From NCBI RefSeq assembly GCF_041154745.1, contig NZ_AP031573.1, positions 2,480,001 through 2,544,000 on the forward strand: a stretch of DNA of 64,000 nucleotides. The letters run 5' to 3'. This DNA comes from Flavobacterium sp. CFS9. Lineage in GTDB: Bacteria > Bacteroidota > Bacteroidia > Flavobacteriales > Flavobacteriaceae. The first letter of the stretch is position 1; every line of letters starts with the position of its first letter. Both the position numbers and the translations under genes were made by a program. Under the pieces are notes generated by a model. The model was given only the letters and a program-made list of their open reading frames with translations, did no database searches and was not told the DNA's origin. This document shows, one piece after another, positions 26,507-37,300 of this stretch.

Positions 26507-28732
26507 ATGAAAAAATTAACCACATTTGCCCTGTTGATGGTATCGTTTTTTGCGGCCGCTCAACAAGAAACAATAGATCAGAAAGTAAATGCTCTATTGA
26601 AAAAAATGACGCTGGAAGAAAAAATTGGTCAGCTTAATCAATACACGGGTGATAATGCAGCAACAGGTCCCATTACGATAAACGCCAACAAACAAGTTGA
26701 GATTAAGGCAGGACTAATAGGTTCGATGTTAAACGTAACCGGAACAAAATATACCCGACAATATCAGGAACTGGCGATGCAGTCCCGTTTAAAAATCCCT
26801 TTACTATTTGGTCAGGATGTCATTCATGGGTACAAAACCACCTTTCCAATTCCGTTAGCCGAAGCAGCGAGCTGGGACTTAGCAGCTATTGAATTGGCGG
26901 CGAGAGTTGCAGCTACAGAAGCTTCAGCAAGTGGGATTCACTGGACATTTGCTCCAATGGTCGACATTGGCCGTGATCCGCGTTGGGGGAGAGTAATGGA
27001 AGGAGCAGGAGAAGATACCTATCTGGGTTCTAAAATTGCCTATGCCAGAGTTAAAGGTTTTCAGGGAAATAAACTCGGAGATCTGAACTCGGTTATGGCC
27101 TGTGTAAAACATTTTGCCGCTTATGGCGCAGCTGTGGGAGGAAGAGATTACAACTCCGTAGACATGAGCGAACGAATGCTCTTAGAAACCTATCTGCCTC
27201 CTTTTAAAGCAGCTCTTGATGCCGGTGCAGCCACTTTTATGAATTCCTTTAATGATTTAAACGGAATTCCGGCTACCGCAAATGTGCATTTGCAGCGTGA
27301 TATCTTAAAAGGAAAATGGAACTTTCAGGGATTCGTAGTTTCAGACTGGGGATCGATTGGGGAAATGGTAGCACACGGATATTCTGAAGATTTGAAAGCT
27401 GCAGCACTTGCCGCGATTACAGCCGGAAGTGATATGGATATGGAAAGTAATGCGTACCGATATCATTTGGCAGAATTAGTGAAAGAAGGCAAAGTACCGG
27501 TTGATCTGATCGATGATGCTGTGAAGCGTATTTTACGCAAGAAATTTGAATTGGGTTTATTTGATGATCCTTACCGATATTCAGATCAAAAAAGAGCGGA
27601 TAAAGCTTTAAACAATCCGGAAAACAGAAAAGCAGCTCTTGAAGTAGCTAAGAAAAGTATTGTTTTATTAAAGAACGACAACGAAACATTACCGCTGTCT
27701 AAACACCTGAAAACAATTGCATTCATTGGCCCAATGGTGAAAGAGTACAAAGAAAATATGGGGTTTTGGTCTGTAGAATTACCCGAGGTTGATTACAATA
27801 AATGGATCGTCTCACAATGGGATGGTCTGCAGAACAAAGTGGGTAAAAACACAAAACTGCTTTATGCCAAAGGATGTGATGTAGACGGAGATAACAAAGA
27901 CGGTTTTGCAGAAGCAGTGGCGACAGCTCAACAGGCTGATGTTGTAATTTTGAGTATTGGTGAAAGACGAGATATGAGCGGTGAAGCCAAAAGCCGAAGC
28001 GATCTTCACTTACCGGGTGTTCAGGAAGATTTGGTAAAAGCGATTCAGGCCACAGGAAAACCGGTAGTCGTTCTGGTAAATGCAGGAAGACCTCTTATCT
28101 TTAACTGGACGGCAGATCATGTTCCGGCAATTGTTTACACCTGGTGGCTGGGAACAGAAGCAGGTAACGCGATCGCTGATGTTTTATTTGGAGATTACAA
28201 CCCATCGGGGAAATTGCCAATGACTTTCCCAAGAGAAGTAGGGCAGATCCCGATTTATTACAACCATTTCAGTACCGGAAGACCTGCTAAAGATGAAGAT
28301 GCCAAAAACTATGTTTCGGCTTACATAGATCTGAAAAACTCTCCTAAGTTTCCTTTTGGATACGGATTGAGTTATACCAAATTCAATTATTCCGATTTGA
28401 AATTGTCAGCAGTAAAAATGAAAACCAACGAAACTATTAAAGTTTCTTTTCAATTATCTAATGTTGGAAAAGCAGCAGGAGAAGAAGTGGTACAATTGTA
28501 TTTAAAAGACAAATTCGGATCGGTGGTAAGACCCGTTTTAGAATTGAGAGATTTTCAAAAAGTAAAATTAAATGCGGGAGAATCTAAAACAATAGAATTT
28601 ACGATTGACAAAGAAAAACTTTCTTTCTACAATAATAAATTAGAATGGACAGCAGAACCGGGAGACTTCGAAGTCATGATCGGAGCTTCATCAGCTGACA
28701 TCAAATTAAAATCTGATTTTGAATTGCTTTAA
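26507..28732 (+). CDS. BglX-like GH3 beta-glucosidase
   Basis: This 741-residue protein has a signal peptide (FALLMVSFFAAAQ), a GH3 barrel (VNALLKKMTLEEKIGQLNQYTG, FGQDVIHGYKTTFPIPLAEAASWD, TFAPMVDIGRDPRWGRVMEGAGEDTYLG), the nucleophile Asp280 in VVSDWGSIGE, the sandwich domain (KSIVLLKNDNETLPLSK) and an FnIII-like C-terminus (QLYLKDKFGSVVRPVLELRDFQKV). It resembles E. coli periplasmic BglX more than the other GH3 in this locus does, so the two copies probably differ in linkage or chain-length preference. It is the last gene of the PUL and converges on the DUF3857 gene. Confidence 0.92.
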   Translation: MKKLTTFALLMVSFFAAAQQETIDQKVNALLKKMTLEEKIGQLNQYTGDNAATGPITINANKQVEIKAGLIGSMLNVTGTKYTRQYQELAMQSRLKIPLLFGQDVIHGYKTTFPIPLAEAASWDLAAIELAARVAATEASASGIHWTFAPMVDIGRDPRWGRVMEGAGEDTYLGSKIAYARVKGFQGNKLGDLNSVMACVKHFAAYGAAVGGRDYNSVDMSERMLLETYLPPFKAALDAGAATFMNSFNDLNGIPATANVHLQRDILKGKWNFQGFVVSDWGSIGEMVAHGYSEDLKAAALAAITAGSDMDMESNAYRYHLAELVKEGKVPVDLIDDAVKRILRKKFELGLFDDPYRYSDQKRADKALNNPENRKAALEVAKKSIVLLKNDNETLPLSKHLKTIAFIGPMVKEYKENMGFWSVELPEVDYNKWIVSQWDGLQNKVGKNTKLLYAKGCDVDGDNKDGFAEAVATAQQADVVILSIGERRDMSGEAKSRSDLHLPGVQEDLVKAIQATGKPVVVLVNAGRPLIFNWTADHVPAIVYTWWLGTEAGNAIADVLFGDYNPSGKLPMTFPREVGQIPIYYNHFSTGRPAKDEDAKNYVSAYIDLKNSPKFPFGYGLSYTKFNYSDLKLSAVKMKTNETIKVSFQLSNVGKAAGEEVVQLYLKDKFGSVVRPVLELRDFQKVKLNAGESKTIEFTIDKEKLSFYNNKLEWTAEPGDFEVMIGASSADIKLKSDFELL

Positions 28733-28775
28733 CTTCTTTAACAGGTAGTAATATAGATCATTACTATAAAAAGTA

Positions 28776-28862
28776 ACACGAATTGCACAAATTGTCACTA
28801 ATTTGTTTGTGGAATTAATTTCACAAACAAGGTTAACGTATTAAATTTGTGCACATTCGTGT
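28776..28862. repeat. Nested palindromic intergenic repeat between convergent genes
   Basis: An outer arm ACACGAATTGCACAAATT (28776-28793) pairs with 28844-28862 (one extra base), and an inner perfect arm TTGTTTGTG (28803-28811) pairs with CACAAACAA (28822-28830). It fills most of the 176-bp gap between two convergent genes and may terminate both. Related CACGAATT-type arms occur at 45768-45834. Confidence 0.7.
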
Positions 28863-28908
28863 AATTTGTGTTTAACAGTAGGCTACAATTAACCTCCTTT
28901 TGGGACTA

Positions 28909-30930
28909 CTATTTTACTAATTTTTTGAAATTGAATTTCAATTTATTCAATAAACCGTCCTCTATAATATCGACTCCAATACCAAAATTACTGTCGGCTA
29001 CTTCATTATGGGCCTCTCTGAAATCTTCAAAATCTTTTTCAGGAATTTCTACGTTAATCAGCGGTTTATAGTCGATGTAAATAGTTCCTCCGTTTTTGTT
29101 GATTTTTTTACGGCTCACATAATCAAAATAAGCATTGTTGATCGTACTTTCCTGCACCGTAAACTTCTCGGTAACATCAATTTTTTGATCCGTTACCAAA
29201 GTGATTTCATATCGTTCATTGTCAAAATTGTGCCAGAAAGAAATGTCTTTATGCATAAAATCTCTAGCTCTGTTTTTTACAATATTAGAGTCAAAATACA
29301 TCAGGAAACGATTGTTTTTCCCGTCCAGGAAATAAGGGTTTTCAATAGTAGTCTGATATTCAATTTTAAATTCATTCAGTCTTTTATCATCACTGACAAT
29401 TTCAATTACAGCATCTTTAAAAATCTTTCGAAGATCAGTTCCGTTTCGGTCATTCGTATAGTTTAGCGTATAAAAGAAGAAATTGTTCCAGCTGTCAATG
29501 ATCTCCCTTTTGTTGGTGTTTTTGAAATACCTGCGCATACTGTTGGCGCGATTTCCTTTGTATGTAGTTGTTAATTTTAGTTTACCCACATTGTTCTCCG
29601 CAATAAGCTCTGATTTTTCGTCAATAGCATAATAAGGGAAACGATAAGGAGGTTTATGTTGTAATTCCAAATTAGGCTTCACTTCCAGATAATGCAGGAA
29701 GAAAATAAAACCACGATTTTCAATCAGTCCGAATTCATCACGCAGTGTAGCATCAACAAAATAGCTTTCACCCTTGTAATTGATCTTTACAATTACGTGA
29801 TTAAAAGTCAGTAACGACGGTAAATAATATTTTATATAAAAATCAGTACCGAAATTGACCAGAATAATTGAAGAGTCAATACCAATATAATTTAAAATAA
29901 CTTTTAGTAAAACCGATTTAGCCTTGCAGTCGCCTTGTTTGTTAGTAAACGTTACAGCAGGCTCCTGCGGTTTGTGGCCGTTCATTTCATCGGCATTGTA
30001 AATATAATTGATATGGTTTTGAACATATTCAATTGCAAATTGCAGCTGATCGTCTTTAGAACCTATTTTGTCCAGTTTTTCAACCAGTTCCGGAGCAAAT
30101 TCTGCCAGAGAAGATTTTTCGAAAATAGTCTCATAAATAGGAGAGATGTAATTGGATAATTCTTTCCAGTCGGCAGCCGTGGTAAAATCTATAAATGAAG
30201 AAACCTCACGGTTTGAATCTACAAAATTGATGTAATTCTCTTCTTCCCGTACATATTTTTCTCCTTTTTGCAAATAAGCGGTCTGTGGTTCCAGTACATT
30301 TCCGTCTTCATCTCTAAAGAACGATTTTTTGTAAGCAACCGCCTTTTCGCGATCGTTTATAAAAGTGAATTTGTATTTTCCGTATGCCCAGTAACTGTCA
30401 GGACCTACCCAAACGTATCTGGCGAATTCTTTGCGCAGAAAATCACGCTCGGTAAAAATTTTAATTCTGGAATCTTCCATAATCAAAATATCATACAAAC
30501 GAAGATCCTTTATCGTAATATTAATTTTTTTGTTACTGCTCAAAACACCACCACCGCTTTGATTTTCGCTGTCCAGTATTTTAACTTTAGTATCGGGAAT
30601 TTTGTCTACTAAAACACCATCTCTTAAAACACTGATTCGGTGTATCACATAAGTTTCACTTTCTTCCAATACAACATCCACAACAGAAGCTTTCTCCAAA
30701 TTGGCAGGCTCATTTAAGGTATAGGCCACACAGGCATATTCGCTGTTTTCGTTATCATTGGTATAATAAATCTTATCTAAAAAATAACAATAGTCACGTC
30801 CCTCTTCTGCTTGTTTTTGAGAGAATTCAGATTCTTTGATATAATCTATAAGCTGGTTGTCATTAAGGTCACTTGCCCACGGTTCAGGCTTTTGAATTTT
30901 GTAAATTTCTAACTGGATATCTTGTTCCAT
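28909..30930 (-). CDS. DUF3857/transglutaminase-like protein
   Basis: This 673-residue protein has an N-terminal DUF3857-like part (ETYVIHRISVLRDGVLVDK, around residues 90-230) and a central transglutaminase core. The core triad is visible as Cys in KQGDCKAKSVLLK, His in TFNHVIVKI and Asp in YFVDATL. A C-terminal DUF2569/3858-like beta region follows (KLKLTTTYKGNRANSMRRYF). Most exported relatives carry a signal peptide; this copy starts MEQDIQLEIYKIQKPEPW with none, so it appears cytoplasmic. The biochemical role of the family in Bacteroidota is unknown. It is monocistronic by position and convergent with the PUL. Confidence 0.8.
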   Translation of the reverse strand: MEQDIQLEIYKIQKPEPWASDLNDNQLIDYIKESEFSQKQAEEGRDYCYFLDKIYYTNDNENSEYACVAYTLNEPANLEKASVVDVVLEESETYVIHRISVLRDGVLVDKIPDTKVKILDSENQSGGGVLSSNKKINITIKDLRLYDILIMEDSRIKIFTERDFLRKEFARYVWVGPDSYWAYGKYKFTFINDREKAVAYKKSFFRDEDGNVLEPQTAYLQKGEKYVREEENYINFVDSNREVSSFIDFTTAADWKELSNYISPIYETIFEKSSLAEFAPELVEKLDKIGSKDDQLQFAIEYVQNHINYIYNADEMNGHKPQEPAVTFTNKQGDCKAKSVLLKVILNYIGIDSSIILVNFGTDFYIKYYLPSLLTFNHVIVKINYKGESYFVDATLRDEFGLIENRGFIFFLHYLEVKPNLELQHKPPYRFPYYAIDEKSELIAENNVGKLKLTTTYKGNRANSMRRYFKNTNKREIIDSWNNFFFYTLNYTNDRNGTDLRKIFKDAVIEIVSDDKRLNEFKIEYQTTIENPYFLDGKNNRFLMYFDSNIVKNRARDFMHKDISFWHNFDNERYEITLVTDQKIDVTEKFTVQESTINNAYFDYVSRKKINKNGGTIYIDYKPLINVEIPEKDFEDFREAHNEVADSNFGIGVDIIEDGLLNKLKFNFKKLVK

Positions 30931-31130
30931 AATAAGGCTTTTAATTGAAGTAAGTAAAATCTTCGGTTTATAACAAAAATATAGCTTTTTGTCTATATCT
31001 AAAAAGACCGAATGTATTATTAGGATAAGTTCAGTTTTCTTACAATAAATAAATTTATTATTTGATTTTGAAGAAATTTCACCTTAAAAAATTTAAAAAA
31101 GGTCTGAAAGAATGGAGCAAATTACAACTG

Positions 31131-31153
31131 ACACCACCTTTTTCACGTGGTGT
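31131..31153. terminator. Hairpin in the 847-bp gap
   Basis: ACACCAC (31131-31137) pairs with GTGGTGT (31147-31153) with an internal CTTTTT. The 847-bp stretch 30931-31777 otherwise holds the gene remnant at 31309-31641 and AT-rich DNA with no other recognisable element. Confidence 0.35.
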
Positions 31154-31308
31154 TTGTTTGGTTTAGTACCTCAGTTAAACGCATCTAAAACCATTTATAA
31201 TACCAGTTATTACCCGTATAGACGCACTTATTACGTCCTTTTTTGAGGATGTTGATTTTGACTTTGAAATTATAAGCATTATTTGACATTTGTCTGAAAA
31301 TAGGCATT

Positions 31309-31641
31309 ATGAAAAAAAATACTTAGTCTGTACAGATTGGATAGTGGGCTAAATCTACATAGATATACCGTGTTAGATACGGTATTGAATAACAAAGGAT
31401 TAATTATTTCCGGAGTTCCTTTAAACAGTACAAGTGATATGACAATAAGGTCGAGTGGTAATCCTGAAGTCTATTGGTTTTTAACAGAAATACCAAAACA
31501 AATGCAGAAACCAATAGTATAGGCAGTACAGATCCGGTTAATCTTCAATTTAGAATATCAGGAAGAGAGCCTATAACTACTTCAGGTACTGGGAGAATTG
31601 GTTTATGGGAACTTTCATCCCAGGCAGTCTCTCTTTACTAA
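31309..31641 (+). pseudogene. Probable small gene remnant with two compensating frameshifts
   Basis: The ATG at 31309 and the TAA at 31639-31641 are in the same frame, but that frame hits TAG after five codons. Removing one A from the 8-A run at 31312-31319, and adding one A in the CCAAAACAAATG run near 31494-31505, joins three segments into one open frame of about 110 residues. It would start MKKILSLYRLDSG and end GRIGLWELSSQAVSLY. The middle segment is the open stretch 31337-31522. I do not recognise the product and see no signal peptide. It could be a decayed gene, a phase-variable gene or homopolymer sequence error. Confidence 0.4.
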
Positions 31642-31777
31642 ATAGGCAAATAAATCAATACAGCCTATTCATTTGGAGTAGTTGATCAAAAAAATTACAG
31701 ACAGTTGAAAGAGTCTGATTGTTTGGTATAAAAACAGTTTCAGATTTTTGATTTTTTAATAAATAACAAATTATAAT

Positions 31778-34150
31778 ATGCAAAATAAGTATTTTAAAAT
31801 ACCTGCTTTTTTCCTTAAAATAGCATTGATTGTAATTCCGTATCTCTCTTATAGTCAATGTACAGTAAATACCATAAATCCGAGTTTTGAATATCCTGTA
31901 GGTTCTGGACTCCAGATCGTGAATCAAAGTATGGTTCCGGGATGGAAAACGACAGCTCCGGATCAAATGATAGAGATTTGGCCCAGAGAAAAATGGGGAT
32001 TTGTACCATTTGAAGGGAACCAGTTTGCCGAACTTAATGCTTACGTTGCAGCGGGATTGTATCAGGATTTTGATACCGTAGAGGCTACTACGTTTAATTA
32101 TTCGTTTGCGCACAGGGGAAGAACTGGTACCGATGTTATGGTGTTAAAAGCCGGCCCTCCGGGAGGTCCTTATACCGAAGTAACAAGAGCCACAACAGGA
32201 AATACAGCCTGGAAAGTATATACCGGAACTTATAAGATACCGGTTAGCCAAACTAGTACAAGATTCATTTTCGAGGCTATTTCAACCGCAAATGGTGATA
32301 CAAGTATGGGTAATTTTTTAGATGCAATAAATTTTACGGCCACTGTGGGTATGCCCACAGTTAGTGGTGCAGCTAATGCTGTTTGCGAAGGAGATACAGT
32401 AACACTAACGGTTACTGATGCCAGACCAGGGGCTACTGTTAATTGGTATGATTCGGAAGGGAGTTTTATTAACAAAGGATTAAGTTACACCACTTCACCT
32501 TTATTTAATTCTATAAAATTTAAAATCGAACAGATTAGTGCCTCAGGATGTAAAAGTGGTTTATCTGATATTAATGTTACAGTGAATCCAAAACCTATTA
32601 TTACTATATCGGAAACCTCAAAAACTTGTTCAACAACCACCTTAACAGCAGCTAGCGATGTCACCGTTCCAAGTTATGTATGGTATAAAAATGGTTCAAT
32701 TATACCTGGGCAGACTAATGTCGCACTTGTTGTAACAGATGGCGGGGATTATAAAGTAAAAGTTGTAAATGGCAGTACTTCCTGTGCACAGACTTCTGAT
32801 ACAAAAACGGTAGTATTTGTTGATACTACGAGTCCTGTGATAACCCGTTTGGCAAACATTTACCAAGCTGCCGATACAGGAAAATGTGATGCAAGCGTTA
32901 CGATTGTAAACCCAACGGCTACCGATAACTGTGTTGGCACTATTACCTATAACGGGGTTCGTTCAGATGCTTTAGCCTTAAAAACGGCATATCCGATAGG
33001 AACAACAACCATTACATGGACTGCCACGGACGCGTCAGGAAATGTTTCAGCGTCTTCTAAACAGACCGTTACAGTTACAGATAATGAAAAACCGGTTATA
33101 AAATGTCCTGCAAACATTACACAAACTGCTGAAACAGGAAGATGTGATGCAGAGGTTATTATCGCAGATCCAACGGCTACCGATAATTGTGCTGCAAATT
33201 TTATCTTTACCGGGGTTCGTTCGGATGGTTTGGCTTTAACCGCTTCTTATCCGATAGGAACAACAACCATTTCATGGACGACCAAAGATACTGCCGGGAA
33301 TGTTTCAACATCCTGTGTACAGACCATTACCATTACTGATACCGAAAAACCAATCATAAAATGTCCGGCAAACATCACTCAGGTTGCCGATTCAGGATCC
33401 TGTAGCGCAAGCATTGCTATTGTAAACCCAACAGCTACCGATCATTGTTCTGCGGCCTTTACCTATACCGGAGTCCGTTCGGATGCTTTGGCCTTAAAGG
33501 CTGCTTACCCGGTAGGTGCAACTACCATTACCTGGACGGCTACAGATGCTTCAGGAAATATTTCGGAACCGTGTACGCAGACCATTACGGTTACCGATAT
33601 CGAAAAACCGGTTATCACATGTCCGGCAAACATTAACCAAATTACCGATAAAGGAAAATGTAATGCAAACGTTACCATCGTAAACCCAACAGTTACCGAT
33701 AACTGTTCGACTACTTTTACTTATACCGGAGTTCGTTCTGATGCTTTGGCACTAGACGCTGCTTACCCAATAGGTACAACCACCATTATTTGGACCGCTA
33801 CAGATGCTTCGGGAAATATTTCGTCGTCCTGTACACAAACCATTACAATTATCGACGCTGAAAAACCAATCCTAACCTGTCCGGCTGATATTAATCAGAC
33901 GGTGGATACCGGAAAAATTAGTGCAACAGTTGCCCTTGTATATCCAACGGCTACCGATAATTGCTCGACTACTTTTACCTATACCGGAGTTCGTTCGGAT
34001 GCTTTGGCATTAACCGCTGCTTATCCGGCAGGAATAACAAGGATTGTATGGACTACTACAGATGCCTTCGGAAATATCTCGGCATCCTGTGTGCAAAAGA
34101 TTAAAATAACAGATCCTGCAAAACCGGTTTCAATCTGCCCGGAAGAATAA
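31778..34150 (+). CDS. HYR-repeat surface protein lacking a T9SS sorting domain
   Basis: This 790-residue protein has a signal peptide (ALIVIPYLSYSQ), an N-terminal jelly-roll-like domain (CTVNTINPSFEYPVG ... GLYQDFDTVEATTFNYSFAHRGR), two Ig-like modules and five HYR repeats of about 82 residues. Each HYR repeat has the pattern D-x-EKPxIxCPANI ... TDNCxxxFxYxGVRSDALAL ... YPIGTTTIxWTATDASGN. It stops abruptly a few residues into a sixth repeat (AKPVSICPEE). No type A or B sorting domain is present in the protein or in the 248 bp downstream. It is a paralogue of the next gene over its whole length. It is either a truncated former adhesin or a periplasmic or secreted short form. Confidence 0.8.
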   Translation: MQNKYFKIPAFFLKIALIVIPYLSYSQCTVNTINPSFEYPVGSGLQIVNQSMVPGWKTTAPDQMIEIWPREKWGFVPFEGNQFAELNAYVAAGLYQDFDTVEATTFNYSFAHRGRTGTDVMVLKAGPPGGPYTEVTRATTGNTAWKVYTGTYKIPVSQTSTRFIFEAISTANGDTSMGNFLDAINFTATVGMPTVSGAANAVCEGDTVTLTVTDARPGATVNWYDSEGSFINKGLSYTTSPLFNSIKFKIEQISASGCKSGLSDINVTVNPKPIITISETSKTCSTTTLTAASDVTVPSYVWYKNGSIIPGQTNVALVVTDGGDYKVKVVNGSTSCAQTSDTKTVVFVDTTSPVITRLANIYQAADTGKCDASVTIVNPTATDNCVGTITYNGVRSDALALKTAYPIGTTTITWTATDASGNVSASSKQTVTVTDNEKPVIKCPANITQTAETGRCDAEVIIADPTATDNCAANFIFTGVRSDGLALTASYPIGTTTISWTTKDTAGNVSTSCVQTITITDTEKPIIKCPANITQVADSGSCSASIAIVNPTATDHCSAAFTYTGVRSDALALKAAYPVGATTITWTATDASGNISEPCTQTITVTDIEKPVITCPANINQITDKGKCNANVTIVNPTVTDNCSTTFTYTGVRSDALALDAAYPIGTTTIIWTATDASGNISSSCTQTITIIDAEKPILTCPADINQTVDTGKISATVALVYPTATDNCSTTFTYTGVRSDALALTAAYPAGITRIVWTTTDAFGNISASCVQKIKITDPAKPVSICPEE

Positions 34151-34331
34151 GCAGGTTGTAAATGAAGAAAAAAGTAACCGGGCTGTTATGGTGCTCTTTT
34201 GTAAATCCGGAGGCAGCCAATAATTGGTTTAGAGCCCTTACCGTTAGACAGGAGAACCAACTAAAGATAGCATTTATACTTTATTATAATTTTTAATTTC
34301 ATTCAAAACAGTAGCTGTTCCCTTGGACAAA

Positions 34332-34373
34332 GATTGTGGCTTCAAAACATTTTTACCACAATCCAAATTTGGG
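34332..34373 (+). promoter_or_regulatory. Hairpin in the adhesin leader
   Basis: GATTGTGG (34332-34339) pairs perfectly with CCACAATC (34366-34373), 25 bp before the adhesin start and without a T-run. It may be a leader element or the end of the upstream transcript. The rest of 34151-34398 shows no recognisable coding remnant. Confidence 0.35.
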
Positions 34374-34398
34374 TTCTTAATTAAAAAAATAGCAAAAT

Positions 34399-37300
34399 AT
34401 GCAAAATACCAGTTTTAAAATACGCGATTTTCTCAATTTATTTTATAAAGAATACAGAGGTTATTCTTTTTTGTTGAGAGTAGCACTGCTTGTGCTTCCT
34501 TATATGGTGCACAGTCAATGTACCGTAAATACCATAAATTCAGGGTTTGAGTTACCTGGGGGGAGTGGTGGGCTACTGAATCAAAGTACGTTTCCTGGAT
34601 GGAAAACGACAGCTCCGGATGGACTGATAGAAGTTTGGAGCAACACAGGATACGGTGATAATACTATTCCAGCGTTTGAAGGAACACATCATGCCGAACT
34701 TAATGCTACTATTCCAGCGGGATTATACCAGGATTATGATACTAGTAGTGCTAATATGTTTACTTACTCGTTTGCACACAGGGGAAGATTTGGTACTGAT
34801 GTTATGGTGTTAAAAGCAGGTCCTCCCGGAGGCCCTTATACCGAAGTAGGCAGATTTTCGACAGGACAAGCCTGGAAGGTGTATACCGGAACGTATCAAA
34901 TACCCGTTTACCAGAATACTACAAGGTTTATTTTCGAGAGTGTTTCGGCTGCAGGAGTAAATAATGATGGAAGTGCAGGTAATTTATTAGATGCGATAAA
35001 TTTTACTGCTGTTGTAGGGGTGCCGTCAATCAGAGATGCTGACAAGGTGGTGTGTGCGGGAAATTCGACAACACTTACGGCCACTGTTAAAGAGAATTTT
35101 AACGTTTATTGGTATGACTCAGGCGGGATTTTACTTCATACAGGATTAACTTATACTACCCCGGTTTTGTTTAGTACTACAAGATATCAAATAGAACAGG
35201 TTAGCAGTTCAGGGTGCAGAAGCGGTTTATCCGATCTAAACATTATCGTAAATCCTAAACCTGTTGTCACTATTTCCGGAACGTCAAAAGATTGTTTAAA
35301 AACTACCTTAACGGCAGTTACCGATGTTCCTTCTCCAAGATTTGTTTGGTACAAAGACAATTCGATTATCAACGGGCAGACTAAGGCAACACTTGTGGTA
35401 ACAGCCAATGGAAAATATAAAGTAAGGGCTATTAATGGTACTACTTCCTGTGAGCAGACTTCTGATGCAATCACTGTGGATGTTACCGATACCGAAAAAC
35501 CGATTATAACTTGTCCTGCAGATATTAATCAAGCTGCGGATACAGGAAAATGCGGTGCAAGCATTACTATTGTAAAACCAACGGCTACGGATAACTGTTC
35601 GACCGCTTTTGTTTTCACAGGGGTTCGTTCGGATGCTTTGACATTAACCGATGCTTACCCTACAGGTATAACGACTATTACATGGACTGCCAAAGATGCT
35701 TCAGGAAATATTTCGGAACCGTGTACGCAGACCATTACGGTTACTGATACCGAAAAGCCTGTTATAAGTTCTGTCAACATTACTCAGGTTACAGATCCGG
35801 GAAAATGTAATGCAAGTGTTACGATTATAAACCCAACGACTACCGATAACTGTCCTGCTACAATTACCTATACCGGAATTCGTTCTGATGCTTTGGCCTT
35901 AAACGATGCTTATCCGACAGGGACGACAACCATTACATGGACGGCTACAGACGCTTCGGGAAATATTTCGTTACCCAGTATACAGACCATTACCATTACT
36001 GATAATACCAAACCGGTTATAAACTGTCCGGCTAACATTACACAAACTGCCGATGCAGGAACATGCGGCGCAAACGTTACGATTACAAACCCAACGGCTA
36101 CCGATATTTGTCCGACTACTTTTACTTTCAACGGGGTTCGTTCTGATGCTTTGGCCTTAAACGATATTTATCCGACAGGAACGACAACCATTACATGGAC
36201 GGCTACAGATGCTTCGGGGAATGTTTCGGCATCCTGTATACAGACTATTACCATTATCGATAACGAAAAACCGGTTATAACCTGTTCTGCAGACATTACA
36301 CAAACTGCCGATGCAGGAACATGCGGCGCAAAGATTACGATTACAAAGCCAACGGCTACTGATAACTGTTCGACTGCTTTTACTTTTGCAGGGGTTCGTT
36401 CTGATGCTTTGGCATTAACTGCTACTTATCCAATAGGGATGACCACCATTACATGGACTGCCACAGATGCTTCAGGAAATGTTTCGGCATCCTGTACACA
36501 GACCATTACCATTACCGATAATGAAAAACCGGTGGTGATTTGTCCTGTAAACATTACACAAGCTACCGATGCAGGAACATGCGGTGCAAGCATTACTCTT
36601 ACAAACCCAACGGCTACGGATAACTGTTCGACTGCTTTTACTTTTGCAGGGGTTCGTTCTGATGCTTTGGCATTAACTGCTGCTTATCCAATAGGGATGA
36701 CCACCATTACATGGACTACCACAGATGCTTATGGAAATGTTTCGGCACCTTGTGCACAGACTATTACCATTATAGATAAAGAAAAACCAATCATAGTCAT
36801 CCCGGCTAACATTGAAAAAACTGCCGATACAGGAAAATGCAGCACAAACGTTACCATTGTAAACCCAACGGCTACCGATAACTGTTCGACTACTTTTACC
36901 TATAACGGAGTTCGTTCAGATGCTTTGGACTTAACGGCTGCTTATCCGACAGGAAAGACAGCTATTACATGGACCGCTACAGATGCTTCCGGAAATATTT
37001 CGTTATCCTGTGAGCAGACCATTACTGTTACCGATAATGAAAAACCGGTTATAAACTGTTCGGAAGATTTGACAACTGACGCAGAGATTGGTTTATGTAC
37101 CACGACTAAAATTGTCCTGATTCCACCAACGGTTACAGATAATTGCGGGGTCGCATCCGTAACTAATAATGCACCGCCTGTATTTCCGGTAGGAGTTACG
37201 ATAGTAACCTGGACAGCCACTGATATTAACGGTAATGTCTCTACTTGTGAAATTTCGTTATCCTGTGAGCAGACCATTACTGTTACCGATAATGAAAAAC

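Noticed and set aside
30931..31777. Possible insertion sequence in the 847-bp gap
   Set aside because: No transposase remnant, terminal inverted repeats or target duplication are visible.
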